Of a DNA stretch of 64,000 bases, positions 1 through 9,657 are shown piece after piece. A program made the position numbers and the translations under genes. Under the pieces are notes generated by a model. That model made no database searches. It saw only the letters and a program-made list of their open reading frames with translations, and was not told the origin of the DNA. Source of the DNA: Flavobacterium sp. Leaf82. Lineage in GTDB: Bacteria; Bacteroidota; Bacteroidia; Flavobacteriales; Flavobacteriaceae. The stretch spans positions 151,593 to 215,592 of the forward strand of contig NZ_LMMA01000023.1 of assembly GCF_001422725.1 (NCBI RefSeq), written 5' to 3'. Within the stretch, counting starts at the first letter, position 1. Every line of letters starts with the position of its first letter.

Positions 1-1275
1 AGAATTTTTATTTAATGCTTTCGAAATTTCAGCAAATTTTAAAGCTTCTTCATTAGAAACTGCAATGTTTCCAGAAGTTTGATACGCAATATGCACATCA
101 TGACCTTGTTCTACAAGCCTGTCAAAAGTTCCTCCCATCGAAATAACATCATCATCCGGATGCGGACTAAAAATGATAATTCTTTTTCTTTCTGGAGTTG
201 CACGTTCCGGTCTGTAAGTATCATCTGCGTTTGGTTTCCCTCCTGGCCATCCTGTAATGGTTTGCTGCATTTTATTAAACATTTTTATGTTTAAATCGTA
301 TGCAGTTCCTTCTTCTGTCAAAAGACTTGACATTCCGTTGTCGTTATAATCCTTATCTGTTAGTTTCAGGAAAGGTTTTTTTGTTAATTCGCTTAACCAG
401 GCAACGGCTTTCAGTTTTAATTCTTCTGTCCAGATTACGGATTTAACCAACCAAGGCGTTTTTACTCTCGTTAATTCCGATGAAGCTTCAGTGTCTAAAA
501 CAAATGTTGTGTTGTTGTGCTGTTGTAAATACGTTGCCGGAACACGAGGAGAAATTTCGCCTTCGATTGTTTTTTTTATGATTTCAGCCTTGCTGATTCC
601 CCATCCTAAAAGCACAATTCTTTTGGCATTTTTTACCGTACCAATTCCCATTGTGATTGCTTTTCTGGGTACATTATCGATTCCTAAAAATGATGATGCG
701 GCATCTTGTCGTGTTAAATGATCCAGGGTAATGCTTCGTGTTGCAGAATTAACGTGAGATCCCGGTTCGTTAAAACCAATATGTCCTGTTCTTCCTATTC
801 CTAAAAGCTGAAAATCTAATCCGCCATAGGCTTTAATCTTCATTTCGTAATCGATACAATATTGTTGTAAGTCTTCATTACTGATGTTTCCGTCAGGAAT
901 ATTAACGTTTTGAGGCAAAATATCAACATGATTAAAAAGATGCTCATGCATAAAGTACCAATAACTCTGAATATTGTTTTTATCCATTGGATAATATTCA
1001 TCTAAATTGAAGGTTACAACATTTGCAAAACTCAAACCTTCTTCTTTATGTAATCGCACTAATTCTTCGTAAACTTTTACCGGAGATGATCCGGTTGCTA
1101 ATCCTAAAACACAAGGTTCGTTTAACTCTTCTTTTCTCTGAATTATATTGGCTATTTCCTGAGCCACTAAAATTGAAGCTTCCTGAGACGAATCAAAAAT
1201 CACATTATGAATCTTCTCAAAACGGGTTTCCTCAAACTTTCCAGCTTCTTTAAAATTTATACTTTCTTTAATCAT
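1..1275 (-). CDS. nagB: Glucosamine-6-phosphate deaminase fused to a PIG-L/LmbE deacetylase domain (3' end outside window)
   Basis: The reading frame is open from an ATG at 1275 down to base 1 (425 codons) and continues past the left edge. The first ~260 residues carry NagB signatures: a sugar-phosphate loop (LATGSSPVKVYEEL), NLDEYYP, and the active-site segment GIGRTGHIGFNEPGS. NagB converts glucosamine-6-phosphate to fructose-6-phosphate plus ammonia in the cytoplasm. After about residue 375 the chain reads FSPHPDDD, the zinc-binding motif of PIG-L/LmbE N-acetylglucosamine deacetylases. From general knowledge, this two-domain NagB-PIG-L protein of about 640 residues is common in Bacteroidota. 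It lies just downstream of the fucosidase on the same strand, which suggests, as inference, shared use in host or fungal glycan breakdown. Confidence 0.93.
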   Translation of the reverse strand, partial: MIKESINFKEAGKFEETRFEKIHNVIFDSSQEASILVAQEIANIIQRKEELNEPCVLGLATGSSPVKVYEELVRLHKEEGLSFANVVTFNLDEYYPMDKNNIQSYWYFMHEHLFNHVDILPQNVNIPDGNISNEDLQQYCIDYEMKIKAYGGLDFQLLGIGRTGHIGFNEPGSHVNSATRSITLDHLTRQDAASSFLGIDNVPRKAITMGIGTVKNAKRIVLLGWGISKAEIIKKTIEGEISPRVPATYLQQHNNTTFVLDTEASSELTRVKTPWLVKSVIWTEELKLKAVAWLSELTKKPFLKLTDKDYNDNGMSSLLTEEGTAYDLNIKMFNKMQQTITGWPGGKPNADDTYRPERATPERKRIIIFSPHPDDDVISMGGTFDRLVEQGHDVHIAYQTSGNIAVSNEEALKFAEISKALNKNS

Positions 1276-1415
1276 TTGTGTGTTGTTGTGATTATTTGAT
1301 ATAAAATTAAATATTACATAATGTAAATAAATCAAAAATTCGACTAATAACCTTTAACCTTCGCTAGAAAACATAATTCGAAACTTTAAGAAAAAAGATC
1401 ACAAATTAAAAGCAG

Positions 1416-3515
1416 TTATAGTGTTTCAATTACATTTATTTCTGCAATCGAAACCGTCGATCCCTTCCCTACTGCTGACTTGGCAACAAAACGAATATAT
1501 CTTGCTTTATCTTTTTTGAATGTCTTTACCTGCTCGATTGGATTGTTTTTTATATTCGAAAATTCTCCCTGAGATTGTAAAATCCATTTTACATTATCAA
1601 CGCTGGTGTAGAATTCATAATTAGAGATTAAATTGAGATTATTCCCAACTTGCTGCGGCACATAAGTGAAGCCGTTTATAGTCGAAATAGTTCCCATATC
1701 GATTGTTATTTCTTGCGGAAGTTTATTAGACTCACCTCCAAAACTCCAGTCTGTATTTGGATTTCCATCAATAATTCGGTTTGCTGAATTTAAGTCGCCA
1801 CTCGAAACCGTTACTATTTTCCAATTTTCTTTAGAAGCACCGTATTTTGAAGTTTTTACTGCGCTGCTAATATTTTCATCAGCGTTAATTGCAACTGCTT
1901 TAATCACAACCGCTTTATTGTGCTGGAATTCTCCTTTATATAATGTGCTCTTTTTTGTTGGATTACTTCCGTCAAGGGTATAATAAACCGGATTTCCTTC
2001 TTCGGATTTCATGGTGACATTCCCGTTTTTATCGCGCTGAATTTCAGGCATGCGTACAAAAGTTGTCGCATTATAAGCCTGAATATTCGAAATAACAACA
2101 CTCGCTTTAGAATCCGTAATATTTATTCTAAGAGCCGATGCCGTAACTCTGTCAATTCTTAAAATTCTTTTGTAACCAATAGTTGTTTCCGTTGCAACCG
2201 TTTTCCAAATTCCGTTTACTTGAGCTTCAACAGTAAAAGCTTTAACACGTTGTCCTAATGTTATATATTCCTGAAGCAGAATACGGTTTAAAGCCGTTGG
2301 CTTATTAAATTCAAAAACTATCGAAGCTGTTTTTGCACTATCATCCGTCGCCCAATACGTATTTTTATTTCCGTCAGTTACATTTTTTGTTCCAAATTCA
2401 GCGTTGTTTCCTCTTATATTATCAGCTGAGATTTTACTGCCTGCTAATAATTCTGTTTTAAAATCTTGCCTGATTGTCGAAACTAATTCTTTTAATCTTG
2501 CCTCATCATTTTCATGAACCAAACCTCTTTTATCCACCGGAAGATTGAGCAGTAAAGTCGCATTACGTCCTATTGATTCATAATAAATATCGACCATTTC
2601 GTCCAGCGATCGTACTTTATCATCTTCAACAGCATGATAAAACCATCCCGGTCTTATCGAAACATCTGCTTCACCGGGAACCCATTTTTCTCCATCTTCA
2701 TGACCGGACACAAACTCTGTATAATGTACTTTTCCTGCCAGTTCATCTTTCTGGCGTAGAACACTCCAGTTTGTTTTTCCTGCGCGGCCTTCTTCATTTC
2801 CAATCCATCTTGCTTCTGATGGTCCAACGCCCCAAACCAACGTTTTTGGTGCTGTATTGTAAATTAATTTATAGGTTTCGTCCCAGTTGTAATATTCAAG
2901 CGTATTTATTTTTCTGGTTTCATTTGCACCGCCATAATATCCGTCACCGCCATTAGCGCCGTCAAACCACATTTCGAAAACATCACCGTAGTTTGTCAAC
3001 AATTCTTTTAGCTGATTTCTAAAATAGGTAACATATTCTGGTTTGCCATAATCTGCGCGGCTTCTGTCCCAAGGCGAAAGGTATAACCCTAACTTTAAAC
3101 CATATTCCTTGCAAGCGGCAGCCAATTCTTTTACAAGATCACCTTTACCCTTTGCCCACGGAGAATTTTTAACCGATCGCTCTGTATAAGCAGATGGCCA
3201 CAAGCAAAATCCGTCGTGATGTTTTGCAACTAAAATGATGCCTTTCATACCAGCCGCTTTAACAACTCTCGCCCATTGCCTTACATCCAGATTGGTTGGA
3301 TTAAACAGTTCCGGAGATTCATCGCCGTAACCCCATTCTTTGTTTGTAAATGTATTTAAGGAAAAATGTACGAAAGCATAAAACTCCATTTCCTGCCAGT
3401 CAACTTGTTTTTGAGTAGGCAACGGACCAAATGGCTTGGGAGATTTTGCCAATTCCTGCGAAGACATTGGGTTTATGAAACAGAAAAAACTCAGTAATAA
3501 AAAAATATTTTTCAT
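1416..3515 (-). CDS. Secreted GH29 alpha-L-fucosidase with C-terminal carbohydrate-binding modules
   Basis: This 699-residue protein starts with a type I signal peptide (hydrophobic core followed by PMSSQ). The GH29 catalytic domain occupies about residues 30-350. It has the substrate-pocket motif AKHHDGFCLWPS (about 97-108) and the segment EMWFDGANGG, in which D185 is the expected catalytic nucleophile. The layout resembles the GH29-B group, which prefers branched alpha-1,3/1,4-fucose. Residues about 355-475 and 580-699 look like F5/8-type C (CBM32-like) beta-sandwiches. Between them is a short chitobiase-type C-terminal domain (VYYTLDGSNPT). The enzyme should release fucose from glycans in the periplasm or outside the cell. 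No SusC/SusD pair adjoins it. Confidence 0.93.
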   Translation of the reverse strand: MKNIFLLLSFFCFINPMSSQELAKSPKPFGPLPTQKQVDWQEMEFYAFVHFSLNTFTNKEWGYGDESPELFNPTNLDVRQWARVVKAAGMKGIILVAKHHDGFCLWPSAYTERSVKNSPWAKGKGDLVKELAAACKEYGLKLGLYLSPWDRSRADYGKPEYVTYFRNQLKELLTNYGDVFEMWFDGANGGDGYYGGANETRKINTLEYYNWDETYKLIYNTAPKTLVWGVGPSEARWIGNEEGRAGKTNWSVLRQKDELAGKVHYTEFVSGHEDGEKWVPGEADVSIRPGWFYHAVEDDKVRSLDEMVDIYYESIGRNATLLLNLPVDKRGLVHENDEARLKELVSTIRQDFKTELLAGSKISADNIRGNNAEFGTKNVTDGNKNTYWATDDSAKTASIVFEFNKPTALNRILLQEYITLGQRVKAFTVEAQVNGIWKTVATETTIGYKRILRIDRVTASALRINITDSKASVVISNIQAYNATTFVRMPEIQRDKNGNVTMKSEEGNPVYYTLDGSNPTKKSTLYKGEFQHNKAVVIKAVAINADENISSAVKTSKYGASKENWKIVTVSSGDLNSANRIIDGNPNTDWSFGGESNKLPQEITIDMGTISTINGFTYVPQQVGNNLNLISNYEFYTSVDNVKWILQSQGEFSNIKNNPIEQVKTFKKDKARYIRFVAKSAVGKGSTVSIAEINVIETL

Positions 3516-3682
3516 CTGGACTTTAAATAATTCGGTTTGAAGGTTAACTACCGCATAAATTTAAAATAAATGAATCTTCTATTTGATACTATTTCGACCA
3601 ACAACATTTTTAAAAGAGTATTGGTTATGATTATAAACTTATTAGAGACATTTTTAGATGCTTTGCTATTACACAAAACAAA

Positions 3683-3710
3683 AAAAGCCACTTTAAGTAA
3701 AGTAGCTTTT
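3683..3710. terminator. Bidirectional rho-independent terminator
   Basis: AAAGCCACTTT and AAAGTAGCTTT form a stem with one mismatch around an AAGT loop, flanked by A-rich and T-rich tracts. It lies just past the stop of the phospholipase gene (minus strand) and upstream of the fucosidase start. Confidence 0.7.
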
Positions 3711-3732
3711 GATGTAAATTATATGGTAAAGT

Positions 3733-4554
3733 TTAAAAAATCCCCATATTTTCAGGTTTAATTGTAAATCCTATACGTACCATACTTTTATGTTCCTGAT
3801 AATCTATTAAACTTTCTGTGTAACCCACAAACCATTGCAGCGTGAGATAATAATTCTCGCTTTTGTACGGTCGCCAGTTTACTTGCGTTTGCAATGATCC
3901 GTAATTGATAAGACCGCTTCCTTTCCTGAAAAGAATATCGGCACTCCATCGTCCGGGTTGTATTTGATAGGTTGCACTTGCTTCACCGTATCCTACATAT
4001 TTTGTCAGCCCAGGATTATCTTCTTTATCAACAAGCGGAATCCATCCTCGTAATCCCACAATCCATCGCGGAGAAATTTGAGATTTTAATGAAAAAGCAA
4101 GCATATTCCAGGTTCTGGAATAAATAGAATCTCTTCCGTTTGACTCGTGTTCCAGGGAGATTGTTCCGTAAGTTAATCTGTTTCCTTTTAAATAAAATGG
4201 ACGAACGATAGCTACTCCGGGATTAAAATTAATTTCAGAGAATGGTTTTGAGCTTGCATAAATATCCCAAAAAGCTTTTTGAGTATACATTAAATACGGG
4301 AAAAATCCGCCCCATAACGGTTTTGAATTCAATCGAAGTTTAAAACTTACCTGATATTTGACATCTGCATTATCACGCGTAATATCTGTATTTATGGGTA
4401 CGCCGGTTAAAAAATAATTGTCTTTATGAACCGAGAAACTAGGTTCTTTTAACAGCGAATCTGCGGCACGGAAATTTTTTTTAGTCTCTAAAATTTGCGA
4501 ATTTGATTTGATTGAAAATAAAATTAAAAAAATCAGAAGATATTTGAACTGCAT
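3733..4554 (-). CDS. pldA: Outer-membrane phospholipase A1 (OMPLA)
   Basis: This 273-residue protein has a signal peptide ending near SNSQ (residue 20) and alternating beta-barrel strands ending in Phe. The diagnostic OMPLA active-site block is present: LEHESNGRDSIYSRTWN. H136, S138 and N150 have the same spacing as the E. coli His/Ser/Asn triad (+2, +14). OMPLA is a calcium-dependent, dimerisation-activated phospholipase that removes phospholipids misplaced in the outer leaflet of the outer membrane. The gene stands alone between a terminator and a 383-bp gap. Confidence 0.92.
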   Translation of the reverse strand: MQFKYLLIFLILFSIKSNSQILETKKNFRAADSLLKEPSFSVHKDNYFLTGVPINTDITRDNADVKYQVSFKLRLNSKPLWGGFFPYLMYTQKAFWDIYASSKPFSEINFNPGVAIVRPFYLKGNRLTYGTISLEHESNGRDSIYSRTWNMLAFSLKSQISPRWIVGLRGWIPLVDKEDNPGLTKYVGYGEASATYQIQPGRWSADILFRKGSGLINYGSLQTQVNWRPYKSENYYLTLQWFVGYTESLIDYQEHKSMVRIGFTIKPENMGIF

Positions 4555-4937
4555 TTATAAGAATTAAATTGAGATTATTTTGAGCTTTAAAAATAAATGT
4601 ACCTCATTTGAATGAACCAAATTGACTCAATAAAAAACAGGATTAACCCAATAAAATAATAGCGATAAAAGGTCTTTTTAAAGCTTGACATTTACATCTC
4701 TTTTCTACTCTACAAATATTATTTTTTTTGAACAAAAAGAAAGTTTGAATGAATTTACTTTCAAACAAAACTAAGGTTATTTTATATCAGGAATTGCTGA
4801 TTTTTGACTAAAAAGCGTATCAGCAGCAAAAAAAATAAATTCAGGTACGCATTGCGGATAATTAAATAGAACGATATCTATAATTTTGCAAAAAATCCAC
4901 AAGAAGGGATTTCCAAAACCTAATTAAAATAAATACT
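4555..4937. other. Gene-free gap with a candidate -7 box for the downstream gene
   Basis: No coding frame is convincing here. TAATTTTG at 4881-4888 fits the Bacteroidota -7 consensus TAnnTTTG and lies about 50 bases before the next ATG. The nearest TTG (4852-4854) is farther upstream than the usual 19-21 base spacing, so the promoter call is tentative. Confidence 0.4.
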
Positions 4938-5315
4938 ATGTCTGATTTTTTAAAACAATTTGGAGAGGATCTCAAAAAAAATGTACCAGGTTTTATTGCC
5001 GTTTCTGTTGCTGAAATCAAAAGCGGAATGTCATATTATTCACAATCTGCTTTAAGTGATTTCGATCCGGAATTAGCTTCTGCATTTAATCTTGAAGTAG
5101 TTAAAGCAAAGATGAATGCGATAAAAGCACTAAACTTAAACGGTCAGGTTATTGACAATGTTATGATTACGCTTACTTCTCAAATTCATATTATTGATGT
5201 TTCTGATAATGGCGAATATTTTATTTATTTAGCAGTAGATTCAACCAGAGCTAATTTGGGTATGACAAAATCTATTCTTAATAAATACAAAAAAGAAATA
5301 GTAGAAAAACTGTAA
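4938..5315 (+). CDS. Small cytoplasmic protein, roadblock/LC7-like fold suspected
   Basis: This 125-residue protein has no signal peptide and no membrane segment. The order of elements matches the roadblock/LC7 (longin-like) fold: an N-terminal helix (DFLKQFGEDLKKN), a strand pair (GFIAVSVAEIKSG), a helix (LEVVKAKMNAIKAL), two more strands (VMITLTSQIHIIDV, EYFIYLAVDS) and a C-terminal helix. Bacterial roadblock proteins usually regulate small GTPases or gliding and polarity systems, but no GTPase gene is adjacent. The gene is monocistronic, with a suspected -7 box upstream and a strong terminator downstream. The fold assignment is inference from pattern. Confidence 0.6.
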   Translation: MSDFLKQFGEDLKKNVPGFIAVSVAEIKSGMSYYSQSALSDFDPELASAFNLEVVKAKMNAIKALNLNGQVIDNVMITLTSQIHIIDVSDNGEYFIYLAVDSTRANLGMTKSILNKYKKEIVEKL

Positions 5316-5343
5316 TTGTAATTTTTTCTTATAATTCTACGAA

Positions 5344-5374
5344 GAGAATATTCTATTTGAATATTCTCTTTTTT
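5344..5374 (+). terminator. Rho-independent terminator
   Basis: A perfect 10-bp stem (GAGAATATTC / GAATATTCTC) with a TATTT loop is followed by six T residues, 29 bases after the preceding stop codon. Confidence 0.85.
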
Positions 5375-5435
5375 AATTTAATCTAATTTGTAACCCAGAT
5401 TAATTTATATTTATTCCCGAAATGAAATTTTAACA

Positions 5436-5894
5436 ATGGAATTAAGGGAGTACTTCGAAAAATATCCGAATGAAGAAACCTGCATTGAAGAATTAAAAAA
5501 CAAGCGTCTTCAAAATGGTTTGGTCTGCAGGAAATGCCAGCACAATCTACATTCTTTCAGAAGAGTAGATTTAAAGTTTCAATGCAAAAAATGCGGCAAC
5601 AGACTCAGTCTTCGATCTGGTACTGTGATGGAAAACTCAAACTTACCCATTAAATACTGGATGATTTGTATCGAATTAATGACGCTTTCCAAAAGAAAAT
5701 TCTCCATATTACAAATGCAATATCTTCTGGGACACAAACGATACGAACCGATCTGGTTAATGGTTCAAAAAATTCGTTTGGTCATGCAAAACAGGGATCA
5801 AAAATATACTTTACGAGCATATTCTGAGTTTGATGCTGAGTTTCTTAACGAAATTGAAAAACTAACTTATTTAAAAAAACAAAAATCAGAGTGA
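5436..5894 (+). CDS. Stand-alone IS1595-type transposase zinc-ribbon/HTH protein without DDE domain
   Basis: This 152-residue protein begins with the layout of IS1595-family transposase N-termini: a short helical region, then a four-Cys ribbon (CRKC ... CKKCG). LSLRSGTVMENSNLPIKYWM follows, the segment that normally precedes the helix-turn-helix of these transposases. The chain ends at a stop after a basic tail. No DDE/DDD nuclease domain follows in any frame up to the next gene, and no terminal inverted repeats were seen. It is either a domesticated DNA-binding domain or a trimmed transposase. The intact frame favours a retained DNA-binding role, which is inference. Confidence 0.75.
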   Translation: MELREYFEKYPNEETCIEELKNKRLQNGLVCRKCQHNLHSFRRVDLKFQCKKCGNRLSLRSGTVMENSNLPIKYWMICIELMTLSKRKFSILQMQYLLGHKRYEPIWLMVQKIRLVMQNRDQKYTLRAYSEFDAEFLNEIEKLTYLKKQKSE

Positions 5895-6189
5895 TTGAAA
5901 TGCATTTAGATTTCAAATCGTTTTTGTTACTGTAATTTTTTATCTTTTTTTTCCGGATAACTTCACAATGCGATCCTTTCAAAAGCTAAAACACCAAATA
6001 AAATTGCTGTTTTTTGTGTCTTATATACTCCATTTTCTTCCTTCAAAAATGAACCGGAATAAATCTTAATGCGCCAAAAACTGGCACTTTCGCAATTAAT
6101 TTATTATCTTGTAATACCTAATTTTCTTTTACACTATTAATAGTGCGAAATTTTATTTGTCAAAAATATAAATCCATAAAACCTGTTTT

Positions 6190-6765
6190 ATGAAAAAAAT
6201 CCTTCTATTATTATTCCTTACATGCTTGTTTATTTCATGTGAAAACAAAAAAGAACTTGAACTTCAAGAATTTGAAAAAGCTTTAAATTTAAGAGAACAA
6301 AAAATAACCGAAAAAGAGTCTGATTATAAAGCGCTGCTTTCGTTTCGCGACAGTATTTATGCCCTGAAAGATACCGTAAAGGATATTACCTCATCGATAA
6401 AAGAATGGCCCGATAACATTGAGGGAATCTGGAACAGTAAAATGTTGTGCAGGGAATCGAACTGCAGTAAATATGTAATTGGAGATCAGCGTAATGAAAC
6501 CTGGCAGTTTGTATCAGATTCTACAGGAATTTATACGAATGTTTTAAATAACAAAAAGCTTACACGTGTGTTTCAGGCAAAATATGTTGATGATAAAATA
6601 CTGCTTGAATTTAAAACCGACAGTATTTCGAAAAATAGTGTAAAAATGAATGTGGTTCTTGACGATATCAAAAATAATGTTATCAAAGGTACACAGACTA
6701 TAACGGGACAGGATAATTGTACTGCAAGATTTTCAGTAGAACTTACTCTTCCTCAAAAAAAATAA
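6190..6765 (+). CDS. Lipoprotein with N-terminal coiled coil, function unknown
   Basis: The protein is 191 residues. The leader ends in a lipobox (LFISC, Cys17), so it should be a lipidated envelope protein. Residues about 20-65 are charged and heptad-like (LELQEFEKALNLREQKITEKES), suggesting a coiled coil. The rest is a mixed beta region containing two cysteines (MLCRESNCSKY). I do not recognise the family. The stop codon is three bases before the antiporter ATG, so the two genes should be co-transcribed and possibly translationally coupled. A role at the membrane linked to the antiporter is a guess from position only. Confidence 0.75.
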   Translation: MKKILLLLFLTCLFISCENKKELELQEFEKALNLREQKITEKESDYKALLSFRDSIYALKDTVKDITSSIKEWPDNIEGIWNSKMLCRESNCSKYVIGDQRNETWQFVSDSTGIYTNVLNNKKLTRVFQAKYVDDKILLEFKTDSISKNSVKMNVVLDDIKNNVIKGTQTITGQDNCTARFSVELTLPQKK

Positions 6766-6768
6766 TAT

Positions 6769-8889
6769 ATGTTACTAAGTATACAACACGTTAGCTTGCC
6801 TATAGAAGATCCGCTGTTAAAATTCCTGATTGAATTAATTATAATTTTATGCATTCCGCTTTTGTTGAATAAAATAAAAGTACCGCATCTTTTAGGTCTT
6901 ATTATCGCCGGAGCTGTAATTGGCCCTAACGGATTTAATGTACTGGCAAGGGACAGCAGCATAGTAGTAACAGGGACTACAGGACTTCTCTATATCATGT
7001 TTTTGGCTGGACTTGAGATTGATATGGGCGATTTTAAAAAAAATAAATGGAAGAGTATTACTTTTTCCCTCTACACTTTTACAGTACCATTTGTACTGGG
7101 GCTTATTGGCGGTTATTATATATTACATTTTTCAGTTTTAACCTCAGTTCTTTTCGCCAGCTTATTTTCGTCTCATACTCTTATCGTATATCCTATGGTA
7201 AGCAAACTTGGAATCGCTAAAAAACTGGCCGTTAATATTACCGTGGGCGGAACGATGATTACAGATGTACTTTCTCTGGTCGTATTGGCAGTTGTCGTAG
7301 GAATGTCGCAAGGAGAAGTAGGAACTTCATTCTGGGTAAAATTATCCGTTTCTATGATGGTGTTTGCTTTGATCGTTTTACTTGTTTTTCCTATAATTGC
7401 GCGTTGGTTTTTTAAGAATGTCGAAGATAAAATTTCGCAGTATATATTTGTTATTGTCATGATATATCTTGCGGCTTTACTGGCAGAATTAGCCGGAATT
7501 GAAGCCATTATTGGGGCTTTCTTTGCAGGTCTTGCCTTAAACCGACTTATACCACATACTTCTTCGCTGATGAACCGCGTAGAATTTGTGGGAAATGCGA
7601 TTTTTATTCCCTTTTTTCTTATTAGTGTGGGTATGCTTATCGATTTTAATGCTTTTATACAGAGTTGGGAAACTTTGGGCGTAGCGTCAATTATGCTTAT
7701 CGCTTCTATAGGAGGAAAATATGCCGCAGCAATTTTAACAAAAAAAACATTCAGGCTTACTAATGATGAGGGTACACTTATTTTTGGGATGAGCGCCGCG
7801 TCTGCAGCTGCAACATTAGCATCTGTGATGGTTGGGTACAATATTATTTTATCTGAAAATGATGCGGGAGAACCAATCCGTCTTTTAAACGAACATGTGC
7901 TTAACGGAAGTATTTTACTGATATTGGTTTCTTGTACGATTTCATCATTCGTTTCAATGGCAAGTGCGCAAAGAATAGCGGATTCTGATAAAGAAGAAAC
8001 TGTCGCCGGAACTAGTCACGAAAAAGAAAATATTCTGATGGCTATAAACCACGAACATACTGTTGAAAAAATAGTTAATCTTGGTTTGCTTATAAAAACA
8101 CAAAGTAATAAAGATGGCTTATTTGCCGTAAATATCATCAATGAAGATAAGAGCGAATCATCCTCAAAAAATGCAGAAAAATTACTGGGTGACGCTGTAA
8201 ATATGGCCGCCGGAGCAGATGTAAAACTAAATCCGATTACCCGACATGATAATGATGTAATATCCGGAATAAACAATGTTGTAAAAGAACAAAGTATTAC
8301 GGATCTAATTATTGGATTAGAGGAAGATAAAGGTTTTTCGTCTTCATTTACCTATAATCTTTATAATGGCTATTTGCGCAACAAAGAAATAAATGTTATC
8401 ATATATCATGCGGTTCAACCCGTTGCTACAATAAAAAAATATGCCGTGCTTATCCCTGCAAATGCAGAACGTGAGCCTGGTTTTTTTCATTCTTTATTAA
8501 GAGTTTGGAATATAGGTAAAAACTCAGGGGCTAAAATGAGCTTTTATGCCAATGAAAAAACAACTGAAATTTTAAAAAGTATCATTAAAAAAGCAAATAT
8601 TGAAGCCGTTTTTAATACTGTAACTATCTGGCAGGAAGCTCAGGAAGCGGCCTGTAATTTAGAAAAAGACGAAGGTTTAATTCTTTTAATGGCAGACAGA
8701 GGCATGCATTCTTATTTTTCGCAAATGCAAAATGTCCCAGAAATTTTAAATAAAAACCTGAACAACAATAATTATATTCTGATTTATCCTTTTTCGAAAA
8801 TTGATAAAACCGTTACCGAAAAAAGAGCTGTAAGCAATCATGATGATTTTGCAGATATTGGAAAAATTATCGGACGAATTTTTAAATAA
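6769..8889 (+). CDS. CPA2-family cation:proton antiporter with C-terminal cytoplasmic domain
   Basis: This 706-residue protein has about 12 hydrophobic helices in residues 12-410 typical of Na+/H+ or K+/H+ exchangers (HLLGLIIAGAVIGPNGFNVL near the start; an IEAIIGAFFAGLALNRLIP segment mid-protein). The final ~280 residues are soluble and resemble two universal-stress-protein-like alpha/beta units rather than a TrkA-N domain. CPA2 proteins exchange monovalent cations for protons at the inner membrane for pH and ion homeostasis. The exact ion cannot be read from the sequence. It is the second gene of an operon with the upstream lipoprotein. Confidence 0.88.
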   Translation: MLLSIQHVSLPIEDPLLKFLIELIIILCIPLLLNKIKVPHLLGLIIAGAVIGPNGFNVLARDSSIVVTGTTGLLYIMFLAGLEIDMGDFKKNKWKSITFSLYTFTVPFVLGLIGGYYILHFSVLTSVLFASLFSSHTLIVYPMVSKLGIAKKLAVNITVGGTMITDVLSLVVLAVVVGMSQGEVGTSFWVKLSVSMMVFALIVLLVFPIIARWFFKNVEDKISQYIFVIVMIYLAALLAELAGIEAIIGAFFAGLALNRLIPHTSSLMNRVEFVGNAIFIPFFLISVGMLIDFNAFIQSWETLGVASIMLIASIGGKYAAAILTKKTFRLTNDEGTLIFGMSAASAAATLASVMVGYNIILSENDAGEPIRLLNEHVLNGSILLILVSCTISSFVSMASAQRIADSDKEETVAGTSHEKENILMAINHEHTVEKIVNLGLLIKTQSNKDGLFAVNIINEDKSESSSKNAEKLLGDAVNMAAGADVKLNPITRHDNDVISGINNVVKEQSITDLIIGLEEDKGFSSSFTYNLYNGYLRNKEINVIIYHAVQPVATIKKYAVLIPANAEREPGFFHSLLRVWNIGKNSGAKMSFYANEKTTEILKSIIKKANIEAVFNTVTIWQEAQEAACNLEKDEGLILLMADRGMHSYFSQMQNVPEILNKNLNNNNYILIYPFSKIDKTVTEKRAVSNHDDFADIGKIIGRIFK

Positions 8890-8961
8890 ATTAAGTACTT
8901 CAGCCTTTGCTAAAATAGAAAAAAACACAAAAGAGACAAACAAATATAAAATAACAACAGC

Positions 8962-8994
8962 CCAAAAGTAACGGAATGAATCGTGTACTTTTGG
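8962..8994 (+). promoter_or_regulatory. Palindrome containing a -7 box
   Basis: CCAAAAGTA and TACTTTTGG are perfect inverted 9-mers separated by 15 bases. The right arm is a TAnnTTTG -7 box placed 40 bases before the ATG at 9033. It could be a promoter with a symmetric repressor site, or a weak hairpin ending the antiporter transcript. Confidence 0.4.
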
Positions 8995-9032
8995 CAAAAA
9001 TTATACTAATACAAATATCAATTAAATTTAAA

Positions 9033-9584
9033 ATGCAGGAAATTAATACAACCGAAAAAGGAATTAAATTATATCGCAATTCAAAAAAAACAAAAAAACT
9101 ATTATTAACGTCTTTAGGAGTCTGCATTATTTTGCTCGTTGTCATTCTTTATAGTGTTGGAATATTTGATAATGTACTAAAGATCAAACCCCTTGTATTT
9201 TCGGGCGCAGCGTTTTTAATCATGCTGATTCTTTTATTAAAAAGCGTTATGGGTTTAAAAGATAAAAGCCCGCTAATTGAGTTAAATAAGCAAACCTTTT
9301 ATGGAAAAACTACTCCAATTTCAAAATCTTTTGGCATTGTAAACTGGGAAGATGTAGCTGACATTCAATCACAAAAAACCGGAGGCGATACTTTGGTTAT
9401 TGTTACTATCAACAATCCTAAAAAATACGAAGGAAGACTTTCAAAAATGCTTTGGAATATGGCATATAGCAAAGAAACCAATCAATTAACTTTAATGTAT
9501 TCTGCTTCTGAAATTGATATTGATTCTAATGAACTTTTCAATTTATTTAACAAATCCTGGAAAGAAAGTACTTCATTAAACTAA
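9033..9584 (+). CDS. Two-helix membrane protein of the STM3941 type
   Basis: I placed the start at ATG 9033 (MQEINTTEKGIKLYRN), because the longer frame back to 8976 would overlap the suspected promoter. The protein is about 183 residues. It opens with a short basic region, followed by two adjacent membrane helices (LLLTSLGVCIILLVVILYSVG and VFSGAAFLIMLILLLKSVMG). A cytoplasmic PH-like beta domain then contains WEDVADIQSQ. This layout matches the STM3941 family, whose function is unknown. No operon partner is evident. Confidence 0.7.
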   Translation: MQEINTTEKGIKLYRNSKKTKKLLLTSLGVCIILLVVILYSVGIFDNVLKIKPLVFSGAAFLIMLILLLKSVMGLKDKSPLIELNKQTFYGKTTPISKSFGIVNWEDVADIQSQKTGGDTLVIVTINNPKKYEGRLSKMLWNMAYSKETNQLTLMYSASEIDIDSNELFNLFNKSWKESTSLN

Positions 9585-9657
9585 TAAAAAATTCAATACT
9601 AAAATCCTTCAAATCAGACCGCTTTTTAACGTTGTCTGATATTAGAAATATAATTTG

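Noticed and set aside
6070..6090. TGGCAC near 6070 as a third sigma-54 promoter
   Set aside because: No TTGC follows at the required spacing; the -12 element is absent.
7173..7841. 222-codon minus-strand frame within the antiporter gene
   Set aside because: It is antisense to the membrane helices of the antiporter; no domain is recognisable.
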